DNA of 64,000 nucleotides from JBGPTK01 sp963797765. GTDB lineage: Bacteria; Acidobacteriota; Terriglobia; Acidiferrales; UBA7541. Under the pieces are notes generated by a model. That model saw nothing but the letters and a program-made list of their open reading frames with translations. It made no database searches and was not told where the DNA came from. Positions 26,046-33,921 of this stretch are shown here, piece after piece. Position numbers and translations under genes: made by a program. The stretch spans positions 248,001 to 312,000 of the forward strand of contig CAWCQU010000004.1 of the NCBI GenBank assembly GCA_963797765.1, written 5' to 3'. Positions within the stretch are counted from its first letter, which is position 1, and each line of letters starts with the position of its first letter.

Positions 26046-27069
26046 CTTCTCCTCCTTTTACCCTGAGCCCCGAAGGGTTTACCCTGCCCGCCCTGAGGAA
26101 CGAAGGGAGCCCCGCGAAGGACCCCGCCCGAAGGTTTCTCCGATTTTGCTTCATGTAGCGCCCGCCTTCAGGCGGGCATCCGGTGAAGCTAAAATTATCG
26201 CGCCGCCCTCCGCAATCTTCGCCCCACCGTCGCGGATGCTAGCACAACTCCCCTGTTAGCGAGCTGACTTGCCCGGAAAACACCACAAAAAACGTGCGAT
26301 TTTCGCCCCGCCGCAAGAGTACGAAACCGGCGGGAGGGTCGGGTGCCCCATCCTTCCCGGCCCTATCGGGAAGGGTGGGGATTTTGGCCGTGTTCTGAAC
26401 GCCCGGGAAATTGAAGCGGTTTAACGGGGAAGGGCATCTGCATTTCACCATTTGCAGTCGCTGTTGGAGCGATTCACAATCCGCACCAGCGCCGTAGGCG
26501 CGGCAGAAGTTAGCCCAACCCGTAAGGATTGGGAAAGCCCGCAAACAAAATCCCCAGCGTCGTAGGTGCGGCACCCAATCAAACACAAATTCCAAATCAA
26601 ATTCCAATCCCTATTTTTCCGTGCACTCGCAAGTGCCCCGGCCATAAACCTCTTGACTTCTTGTTATCGTTATGGTAAACAGTGGTATGAGAGAATACGC
26701 CAGCAATCCCCAATCACTCCTCCCGGACGCCCATCTCCACTTCTCATCACAGCTCTCACGGCGCGCCACAACTCCCGCCCCACAAAACTTCTCATTATTC
26801 GCACACGATTTTCCGGAGAGAAATTCGGGCCGCGGAACAGCGAATTCTAACCGCTTCGCTAATCGCCAATGGAAACCATAGTCAAAATCAAACAAACCAT
26901 TCACAACACAAGGGGTTACAAAATTCTAATCGCTCCTATATCGTGCATCTGCGGGCGATTACTTCGGCGGCCGTTTTGGCCGGCGAAAACGAGCGAATTG
27001 ACAGCGCGGGCATGCCGGAGTAGCGTTGGGCCGCTTTGCAAAGAACCCTACACGTTCAAGGAGAGTGAT
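26046..27069 (+). other. 1-kb gene-poor spacer with repeats and a promoter-like site
   Basis: No convincing gene is seen. It holds TGTAGCGCCCGCCTTCAGGC (26154 on, a GCCCGCC/GGCGGGC hairpin) and the repeat at 26341-26380. Then comes TTGACT (26653-26658) 17 nt before TAAACA (26676-26681), with a short open frame from 26687 (MREYASNPQSLLPDAH...) of unknown nature. The frame has no good ribosome site, and reading on the opposite strand is equally open, so it is not called a gene. Confidence 0.4.
26341..26380. repeat. GGGTGCCCCATCCTTCCCGG...CGGGAAGGGTGGGG repeat (copy 1)
   Basis: Arms CCCATCCTTCCCG and CGGGAAGGGTGGG form a long imperfect hairpin. A full second copy is at 56199-56242 and a half copy at 54125-54145. 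Confidence 0.65.
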
Positions 27070-27477
27070 ATGCGAGTGCGCTTAGCGCTTTTTGCGGTGG
27101 TGTTGTGTGCGGTGTTGTGTGCGAGTTTTGCGCCAATCGTTTCGGCGCAGGATGCGGTGAAGGTTGATCCGAAACATTACTCGGTGATCAGCGAAAACGA
27201 CCAGGTGCGGATTTTGAAAGTGCATTATGGACCGCACGAGAAGTCGGTGATGCACAGCCATCCCGCGACGGTGGCGGTTTTTCTGACCGATGCCACCGGA
27301 CAGTTCAGTTTTCCCGATGGCAAAAAAGCTGAATTTAACCTCAAGGCTGGCGAGTCGCAATACGACGCGAAGACGATTCACCTGCCGGAAAATACTGGCG
27401 ACAAAGCAATGGATGCGATCGTGATTGAGTTGAAGAGCAAGCCGGCCAAGCCGCCGATGAAAACCGCAAATAAGTAA
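27070..27477 (+). CDS. Small secreted cupin-like protein
   Basis: 135 residues from ATG 27070, chosen because AAGGAGAGTGAT lies just upstream and a clean signal peptide follows (VRLALFAVVLCAVLCASFAPIVSAQ). The frame extends upstream to 26869 but that part is not protein-like. The mature part is a small beta-barrel: QVRILKVHYGPHEKSVMHSHPATVAVFLTD carries the H-x-H and E of a cupin-type metal site, then FSFPDGKKAEFNLKAGESQYDAKTIHLPENTG. Proteins like this are common in Acidobacteriota and uncharacterised. The C-terminus is Lys/Pro rich. No operon partner. Confidence 0.8.
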   Translation: MRVRLALFAVVLCAVLCASFAPIVSAQDAVKVDPKHYSVISENDQVRILKVHYGPHEKSVMHSHPATVAVFLTDATGQFSFPDGKKAEFNLKAGESQYDAKTIHLPENTGDKAMDAIVIELKSKPAKPPMKTANK

Positions 27478-27583
27478 GATTGAAAGCGAGGGAGGAATTT
27501 ACAAACAACGGATCAAAACCTCCACCTCTTCAAAAATCGAAAAGATGGGGCGCCCCTGCTCCGATTTTAATCGCGAAGAAAAG

Positions 27584-27668
27584 TACCCGGGGTGGGGGTC
27601 GAACCCACACGACGCGTGAGCGTCAGGGGATTTTAAGTCCCCCGCGTATGCCATTCCGCCACCCGGGC
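27584..27668 (-). tRNA. tRNA-Leu (anticodon UAA)
   Basis: On the minus strand the 7-bp acceptor GCCCGGG pairs with CCCGGGT (first pair G-U). The D-arm starts TGGCGGAATGGCATACGC, the anticodon loop CTTAAAA carries UAA at 27635-27633, there is a long variable arm GACGCTCACGCGTC, and the T-arm GTGGGTTCGACCCCCAC is standard. Length is 85 nt, class II. Discriminator A is at 27584; CCA is not encoded. Confidence 0.95.
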
Positions 27669-27766
27669 ACGGGCTAAGTAACTTTATCTTAGGGAGTGAC
27701 CCGCTGCAACGCCGCCGCTTCGGAGTGAGCATGCCGCTGTTTTGGGGTGAGCATGCCGGGGCATCG

Positions 27767-27804
27767 TTGACTTGCCCGATTGCGCATCCTATGATGTGCG
27801 CCGC
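27767..27804 (+). promoter_or_regulatory. Sigma70-type promoter of kinase 1, 9 nt before the start
   Basis: TTGACT (27767-27772), 17 nt, TATGAT (27790-27795), then 9 nt to ATG at 27805. Transcription would begin at or within a few nt of the start codon. No Shine-Dalgarno is present. The same layout precedes the two following kinase genes. Confidence 0.7.
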
Positions 27805-30786
27805 ATGGCAGACGCCCCGTCTCTGATCGGCCAGACGATCTCCCATTACCGCATCGTCGAGAAGCTTGGCGGCGGTGGAATGGGAGTGGTCTACAAGGCT
27901 GAAGATTCGCGCCTTGGCCGATTCGTTGCCTTGAAATTTCTCCCCGACGAGGTTTCGAACGATCCCCAGGCGCTGGAGCGCTTTCGCCGCGAGGCTCGCG
28001 CTGCTTCTTCCTTAAACCATCCCAACATCTGCACGATTCATGACATCGGGGAATTCGAAGGCAGGGCGTTCATCGCCATGGAGTTTCTGGATGGCGTCAC
28101 GCTGAAACACAAGATCAACAATCGCCCGGTGGAACTGGAGACATTGCTTCCGCTGGCCATTGACATTGCGGACGCTCTCGATGCGGCGCACTCGGAAGGA
28201 ATCGTTCATCGCGATATCAAGCCGGCGAATATTTTTCTGACCCGACGGGGACACGCGAAAATTCTCGATTTCGGCCTGGCCAAGATGACGACCGGCGGCG
28301 CGAAGCCCGGCAGCGATGCCACGATAACGGGAGTCGCGGACCAAAATCTGACGAGTCCCGGCTCGGCCATGGGCACGGTCGCCTACATGTCTCCGGAACA
28401 GGCGCGAGGAAAAGAACTCGATTTGCGCACCGATCTCTTCTCGTTCGGGGCGGTGCTTTACGAAGCATCCACCGGCACGCTGCCGTTCCGCGGAGACACC
28501 ACCGCCGTATTGTTCGAATCCATTTTGCACAAGGCGCCCGTCGCGCCGATCCGGTTGAATCCCGATCTTCCCCCCGAGCTGGAACACATCATTAATAAGG
28601 CTCTCGAAAAAGACCGCGAGCTGCGCTACCAGCACGCCGCCGATATTCGCGCTGATTTGAAGCGGCTGAAGCGTTCGACGGATTCGGGAGTTTCCGCCGC
28701 GGTGAACTCCGCCGAAGATTCCGGCACGGAAGTAGAAGCGCCAGCGGCGACAGCTCAGGATCCACGATCGTCGAGCAAAGTTCAGAAAGCTGCGTCGGAT
28801 TCCGTGAAGACCGCCTCGACGAGAAGCGCGACTGTGAAGCCTGCTGCGGAGGAAGCCCCCTCGGAGAAACCGCCGTCCAAGATTCCGTGGAAGATTGCAA
28901 TTCCCGCCGCCGCTGTTGTGGTGGTAGTCGTGCTTGTTGCGGGTGGCTTGTACCTGCGGTCGCGTCCAAAGGGACTTGCGGAAACGGATTCAATCGTCCT
29001 GGCCGAATTCGCGAATACTACGGGCGATCCGGTATTTGACGAGACGCTGAAGCAAGCGCTGGCCGTAGACCTGGAGCAATCTCCGTTCCTGCGCGTGGTC
29101 CCGCAAGCTCGCATGCGGGAAGCGCTGAAATTCATGGGCCGCTCGCCGGACGAACGCATTACCAGCGATCTGGCGCGGGAGCTTTGCCTGCGGGTGGGCA
29201 GCAAGGCGACGCTAGCGGGTTCGATCGCCAGTTTGGGCACACAATACATCGTCACGTTGAATGCGATTAATTGCCAGAGCGGCGATACCCTTGCGCGCCA
29301 GCAAGCGGAAGCGTCGAGTAAGGAACAAGTGCTCAGCGCGCTGGGTTCGGCCGTTTCAAAAATGCGCGGGCAGTTGGGCGAATCGCTGTCCTCGGTTCAA
29401 AAATTCGATGTTCCCATCGACCAGGTGACGACTTCCTCCCTTGAGGCCCTCAAAGCCTACGCACTCGGCAACAGCGAATTCAACAAAGGCCACGAACTCG
29501 ATTCTCTCACTTACTACCGCAGGGCCATCGAGCTCGACCCCAATTTCGCGATGGTGTACGCGCGCATGGGCGTGATCTATTCCAACGCCGGCGCCTCCGA
29601 ACCTGCCAAGGAAAACACGCAGAAGGCATACGATCTGCGCGACCGCGTCAGTGAGCGCGAGCGTTTGTATATCACCGAGCATTACTACGAGACGGTCACC
29701 GGCGAAACCGACAAGGAAAATGAAACGCTGCAGCTCTATGAGCGCACCTATCCCCGGGACGAAACTCCACCCAACAATCTCGCGGTGGGCTACGAACTGA
29801 CCGGCAATTTTGAAAAGGCCGCGGAACAGGCCCGGCAAACCATCGTCCTCGATCCGGACTATTCCAATGGCTTCATGAATCTGGCCTATGCGTATCTTGC
29901 ACTCCACCGTTTCGACGAGTCCCGGCAAATGATTGAGCAAGGCCTGGCGCACGGTCCGGATGCGGACAGCCTTCACTGGCTCGTCTTTTATACGGCCCTT
30001 TTGAAAGATAAGCCGGCCGATGCACAACGCGAATTGGACTGGGCGAAAGGCAAGCCCGGTGAATATCGCTTTGTCTCCACGCAATCGCGCGCTTTGCAGG
30101 AACAGGGAAAGCTGAAAAATTCTTTCGACGTATCGCGGCATGCCATGGAATTGGCGGAGAATCAGAAATTTTCGGAAGTGGCGCTGTCGGAATTGGGATG
30201 GCAGGCCATGGTGCACGCCGATTTCGGCGTTTGCGGCAAAGCCCGCGAAGACGCATCGGCGGTTGCAGCCAAGCCAACGAGTGGTGCGACCGCCAACGCG
30301 GCCTTCGCATTCGCCACTTGCGGTGAGTCGCAAAAGGCGGACTCGCTGGCGGCGGAGATCAGCAAGAAAGATCCGCTGGACACTTTTGTGCAGAAACTTG
30401 AAATTCCCATGATTCACGCGCGACAGGAATTGCAGAGAGGCAACGGGGCCAAAGCCGTCGAAGACCTGAAGCCAGCGGAGAGCTACGAGTTCGGGTTTGT
30501 GGCGCTGGGAATTCCCGCCTATTTGCGTGGTCTCGCTTACCTTCAAATGAAGCAGGGCGCCCCGGCTACCGCGGAATTTCAGAAAATTCTCGATCATCAC
30601 GAAGCTATTGGCCCTTCGCCACACGTCGGGCTGGCCCAACTCGGCCTTGCCCGCGCGTATGCGATCACGGGCGACCGTTCCAAATCCCGCACCGCATACC
30701 AGGACTTCTTCACCAAGTGGAAAGACGCCGACCCTGATATTCCCATTTTACAGCAGGCCAAAGATGAGTACGCCAAGCTGAAGTGA
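27805..30786 (+). CDS. Membrane Ser/Thr protein kinase (PknB type) with TPR sensor, paralogue 1
   Basis: 993 residues from ATG 27805; an upstream ATG at 27772 overlaps the promoter and is rejected. The kinase domain lies at about 15-280 with GGGGMGVVYKAED (glycine loop), ALKFL (Lys), HRDIKPANIF (catalytic loop), DFGLAK and AYMSPEQARG. A linker rich in Ala, Ser and Thr is followed by one membrane helix (AAAVVVVVVLVAGGLYL, about 370-390). The outer part has a LAEFANTTGDPVFDETLKQ sensor-like segment and at least five TPR-like helices (YYRRAIELDPNFAMVYARMG). It shares most of its layout with paralogue 2 directly downstream. The ligand is unknown. Confidence 0.92.
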   Translation: MADAPSLIGQTISHYRIVEKLGGGGMGVVYKAEDSRLGRFVALKFLPDEVSNDPQALERFRREARAASSLNHPNICTIHDIGEFEGRAFIAMEFLDGVTLKHKINNRPVELETLLPLAIDIADALDAAHSEGIVHRDIKPANIFLTRRGHAKILDFGLAKMTTGGAKPGSDATITGVADQNLTSPGSAMGTVAYMSPEQARGKELDLRTDLFSFGAVLYEASTGTLPFRGDTTAVLFESILHKAPVAPIRLNPDLPPELEHIINKALEKDRELRYQHAADIRADLKRLKRSTDSGVSAAVNSAEDSGTEVEAPAATAQDPRSSSKVQKAASDSVKTASTRSATVKPAAEEAPSEKPPSKIPWKIAIPAAAVVVVVVLVAGGLYLRSRPKGLAETDSIVLAEFANTTGDPVFDETLKQALAVDLEQSPFLRVVPQARMREALKFMGRSPDERITSDLARELCLRVGSKATLAGSIASLGTQYIVTLNAINCQSGDTLARQQAEASSKEQVLSALGSAVSKMRGQLGESLSSVQKFDVPIDQVTTSSLEALKAYALGNSEFNKGHELDSLTYYRRAIELDPNFAMVYARMGVIYSNAGASEPAKENTQKAYDLRDRVSERERLYITEHYYETVTGETDKENETLQLYERTYPRDETPPNNLAVGYELTGNFEKAAEQARQTIVLDPDYSNGFMNLAYAYLALHRFDESRQMIEQGLAHGPDADSLHWLVFYTALLKDKPADAQRELDWAKGKPGEYRFVSTQSRALQEQGKLKNSFDVSRHAMELAENQKFSEVALSELGWQAMVHADFGVCGKAREDASAVAAKPTSGATANAAFAFATCGESQKADSLAAEISKKDPLDTFVQKLEIPMIHARQELQRGNGAKAVEDLKPAESYEFGFVALGIPAYLRGLAYLQMKQGAPATAEFQKILDHHEAIGPSPHVGLAQLGLARAYAITGDRSKSRTAYQDFFTKWKDADPDIPILQQAKDEYAKLK

Positions 30787-30840
30787 TTTAGGCGGCTTCG
30801 TCGACATCTCCGCTGTAGCAATTGCAATTCACGCGCTTCG

Positions 30841-30878
30841 TTGACTTGACTTACAGCGCAGCCTAAGATGAGCGCCAA
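30841..30878 (+). promoter_or_regulatory. Sigma70-type promoter of kinase 2, 9 nt before the start
   Basis: TTGACT (30841-30846), 17 nt, TAAGAT (30864-30869), then 9 nt to ATG at 30879. The 38-nt block is nearly identical to that at 33884-33921 (both have TTGACTTGA.TTACAGCGCA). Confidence 0.75.
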
Positions 30879-33812
30879 ATGGCGGAATCGCAGTCGTTGA
30901 TCGGCCGCACGGTCTCCCACTACCGCATTCTCGATAGGCTCGGAGGCGGGGGAATGGGCGTGGTTTACAAGGCGGAAGACACGCGGCTGCATCGCTTTGT
31001 TGCCCTGAAATTCCTGCCCGACGATGTGGCGCACGATCCTGCCGCACTCGAACGTTTCCGGCGCGAAGCGCAGGCCGCTTCCGCTCTCGACCACCCGAAT
31101 ATCTGCGCCATCTACGATATTGGCGAAGAGCACGGGCAATCGTTCATCGTGATGCAGTGTTTGGAAGGCCAGACGCTGAAACATCGCATTTCCGGCAAGC
31201 CGCTGCCGACGGAAGAGATTCTTGATCTCTCGGTTGAAATTGCCGACGCGCTCGACGCTGCTCACTCGAAGGGCATCGTTCATCGCGACATCAAACCGGC
31301 CAATATTTTTGTTACTGACCGGGGTCACGCCAAGATTCTGGATTTCGGCCTCGCGAAACTGACCACGGCGCGAGGCGGCGAGGCAGGTGCGAGCGTCACA
31401 TCGATGCCGACGGCGACGGTCGAAGAGCAACTCACTCGTCCCGGCGCGTCGATTGGCACGGTCGCTTACATGTCGCCGGAGCAGGTGCGCGGCCAGGAAC
31501 TCGATGCGCGGACTGATCTGTTTTCGTTTGGTGTGGTGCTCTACGAAATGGCGACGGGAGCGATGCCGTTCCGCGGCGACACGGCAGGCGTGCTGACGGA
31601 TGCAATTCTAAATCGCGCGCCGACGACTCCGGCACGGATCAATCCCGATGTATCGCTGGAGCTCGAACACATTATCAGCAAGGCGCTGGAAAAAGAACGC
31701 AAGCTTCGCTATCAGAATGCCGCGGACATGCGCGCTGATTTGCAGCGGCTAAAGCGCGATACCGAAACTGGACGAATGGCAGCAGCGGTGACCTCCGCTC
31801 CGGATTCACAAGCAACAGAATCACCTGCGACTCCACTCTCTGCTACTCAGACACAGCCCGGTTCAGTGCAGCGAACTTCGACCCAGCGCTGGATCGTTCT
31901 CAGTTCTGCTGTGTTCGTGATGGCCGGCTGCATTTCATTTGCTGCTTGGCTTTTCTTCACGCACAAGGCCCACGCGCTGACCACCAAAGACACTGTCGTC
32001 CTCTCTGATTTTACGAACACGACAGGCGATCCCGTTTTCGATGGTACGCTTCGGCAAGGTCTCTCGGTCCAACTCGAACAGTCTCCCTTCCTTAGCTTGG
32101 TCCCGGAGCGACGGATCCAGCAAACCTTGCGCCTGATGGGCCAGCCGGCTGATGCTCGGCTCACGCAAGAAATTGCCCGTGACCTCTGCCAACGCGCGGG
32201 TAGCAAAGCGTACCTGAGCGGTTCGATTGCCAGCTTGGGCAGCCAATATGTGATCGGTCTCAATGCGGTGAATTGCCAGACCGGTGATTCGCTGGCCGAA
32301 GAGCAAGTGCGGGCTACTGGTAAAGAGCAAGTGCTCTCGGCAATGGACCGGGCGGCTGCGAACCTGCGCGCCAAGCTGGGCGAATCGCTCAGCACGGTAC
32401 AGAAGTTTGACACGCCGCTCGAACAGGCCACCACGCCCTCGCTCGAAGCCCTCCAGGCTTACAGTTTGGGACGGAAGACCCTCGAGAAAGTTGAGTTTGC
32501 TGCTTCCGTGCCCTTTTTCCAGCGGGCCATCCAACTCGACCCGAATTTCGCCATGGCCTACGCCTCGCTCGGGACGAGTTATGGAGATCTCGGGGAAACG
32601 AGTCTTGCGGCGGAGAACACGCGGAAGGCTTACGAATTGCGCGAGCGAGTAAGTGAGCGGGAGAAGTTCTATATTGAGTCGCATTACTATGGCTACGTCA
32701 CCGGCGACATGGAAAAGGAGCGTCAGGCCTACGAGCTCTGGAAGCAGACCTATCCACGAGATCCAGTGCCGCCGAACAACCTGGGCGTCGTTTACTTGAA
32801 AATGGGGCAGTATGAAAAACGACTTTTGGAAAAACAGGAGGCAGTACGCCTCGACCCAGGAAGCGCTCAGTCGTATGATGGCCTCGTCTTCTCCTATCTC
32901 TTTCTGAATCGTCCGGAGGAAGCCAGGTCCACAATCGAGGAGGCGCAGGCAAAGCTCCTCGATTCGGGAGACCTGCATTTGGTTCTATACCTTCTCGCCT
33001 TTTTGAAGAATGACCCGGCAGGCATGACACAGCAAGTAGCTTGGGGGGCAGGCAAACCAGGAATGGAAGACCAATTCCTGGGCCTCGAGGCTGATACTGC
33101 TGCTTACTTCGGGCGGCTTGAGAAAGCTCGCGAGTTTTGGCGCCAAGCTGTGAGTTCGGCTGAGCGTGTGAACGAGAAAGAAACGGCGGCAGGGTATGAA
33201 GCCGAGGCAGCTGTGCAAGAAGCCCTCTTCGGAAACGCAGCCGAAGCGCGACTGCGGGCTGCCGCAACACTCAGACTTTCAACTGGCCGAGACGTGCAAT
33301 ATGGAGCGGCACTCGCTCTGGCCATTGCGTCGGATGAAGCGCAGGCCCAGACACTTGCGGATGACCTGGCCAAGCGCTTCCCCGAAGATACTCTGGTCAA
33401 GTTCGACTATTTGCCAACGGTTCGCGCCCAGATCGCAATTAATCACAGCAATCCATCGCAGGCCATCGAGGCCCTTGAGGCCGCCATGCCCTACGAATTG
33501 GGAATTCCGGGCACGGGACCTTTCGCAGGGGCTTTCTATCCCATCTATGTGCGTGGAGAAGCGTACTTGAGCGCACATCAAGGCAGCGAAGCCGCTGCCG
33601 AGTTCCAGAAAATTCTGGATCATCGAGGCATCATTGCCAACTGGCCTCTAGGAGCGCTGGCGCATTTGGGCCTCGCCCGCGCCTACGCGATGCAGGGCGA
33701 CAGTGCCAAGGCCCGCGCCGCTTACAACGATTTTTTCACGCTTTGGATAGACGCCGACCCCGACATCCCCATCCTGCGGCAGGCTAAATCCGAAAGCGCC
33801 AATCTGAAGTAG
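30879..33812 (+). CDS. Membrane Ser/Thr protein kinase (PknB type) with TPR sensor, paralogue 2
   Basis: 977 residues. The N-terminal kinase has GGGGMGVVYKAEDTRL, HRDIKPANIF, DFGLAK and AYMSPEQVRG. A membrane segment (IVLSSAVFVMAGCISFAAWL) follows, then the same outer sensor (SDFTNTTGDPVFDGTLRQ, LSGSIASLGSQYVIGLNAVN) and a TPR array, closely parallel to paralogue 1. The start ATG at 30879 is fixed by the promoter spacing and by alignment with the neighbours (MAESQSLIGRTVSHYRIL). It is a tandem duplicate, probably with altered ligand or substrate range. The C-terminal end (DADPDIPILRQAKSESANLK) is nearly shared with paralogue 1. Confidence 0.92.
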   Translation: MAESQSLIGRTVSHYRILDRLGGGGMGVVYKAEDTRLHRFVALKFLPDDVAHDPAALERFRREAQAASALDHPNICAIYDIGEEHGQSFIVMQCLEGQTLKHRISGKPLPTEEILDLSVEIADALDAAHSKGIVHRDIKPANIFVTDRGHAKILDFGLAKLTTARGGEAGASVTSMPTATVEEQLTRPGASIGTVAYMSPEQVRGQELDARTDLFSFGVVLYEMATGAMPFRGDTAGVLTDAILNRAPTTPARINPDVSLELEHIISKALEKERKLRYQNAADMRADLQRLKRDTETGRMAAAVTSAPDSQATESPATPLSATQTQPGSVQRTSTQRWIVLSSAVFVMAGCISFAAWLFFTHKAHALTTKDTVVLSDFTNTTGDPVFDGTLRQGLSVQLEQSPFLSLVPERRIQQTLRLMGQPADARLTQEIARDLCQRAGSKAYLSGSIASLGSQYVIGLNAVNCQTGDSLAEEQVRATGKEQVLSAMDRAAANLRAKLGESLSTVQKFDTPLEQATTPSLEALQAYSLGRKTLEKVEFAASVPFFQRAIQLDPNFAMAYASLGTSYGDLGETSLAAENTRKAYELRERVSEREKFYIESHYYGYVTGDMEKERQAYELWKQTYPRDPVPPNNLGVVYLKMGQYEKRLLEKQEAVRLDPGSAQSYDGLVFSYLFLNRPEEARSTIEEAQAKLLDSGDLHLVLYLLAFLKNDPAGMTQQVAWGAGKPGMEDQFLGLEADTAAYFGRLEKAREFWRQAVSSAERVNEKETAAGYEAEAAVQEALFGNAAEARLRAAATLRLSTGRDVQYGAALALAIASDEAQAQTLADDLAKRFPEDTLVKFDYLPTVRAQIAINHSNPSQAIEALEAAMPYELGIPGTGPFAGAFYPIYVRGEAYLSAHQGSEAAAEFQKILDHRGIIANWPLGALAHLGLARAYAMQGDSAKARAAYNDFFTLWIDADPDIPILRQAKSESANLK

Positions 33813-33883
33813 TCTGTGGGTGTGTGGGCGCATTTTGGCGTTGCGTGTTTTTCGGCGCTCATCAAAGAGAACAACGCTGTTCG

Positions 33884-33921
33884 TTGACTTGATTTACAGC
33901 GCAGCCTAAAATAAGCGCCTC
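33884..33921 (+). promoter_or_regulatory. Sigma70-type promoter of kinase 3, 9 nt before the start
   Basis: TTGACT (33884-33889), 17 nt, TAAAAT (33907-33912), then 9 nt to GTG at 33922. The spacer and flanks match the kinase 2 promoter almost base for base. Confidence 0.75.

Noticed and set aside
26239..26607. 122-residue minus-strand frame as a gene
   Set aside because: It translates a hairpin repeat (26341-26380) and has neither conserved motifs nor a ribosome site.
29356..30639. 427-residue open frame on the minus strand
   Set aside because: Fully antisense to the first kinase; the kinase frame has clear motifs over the same DNA.
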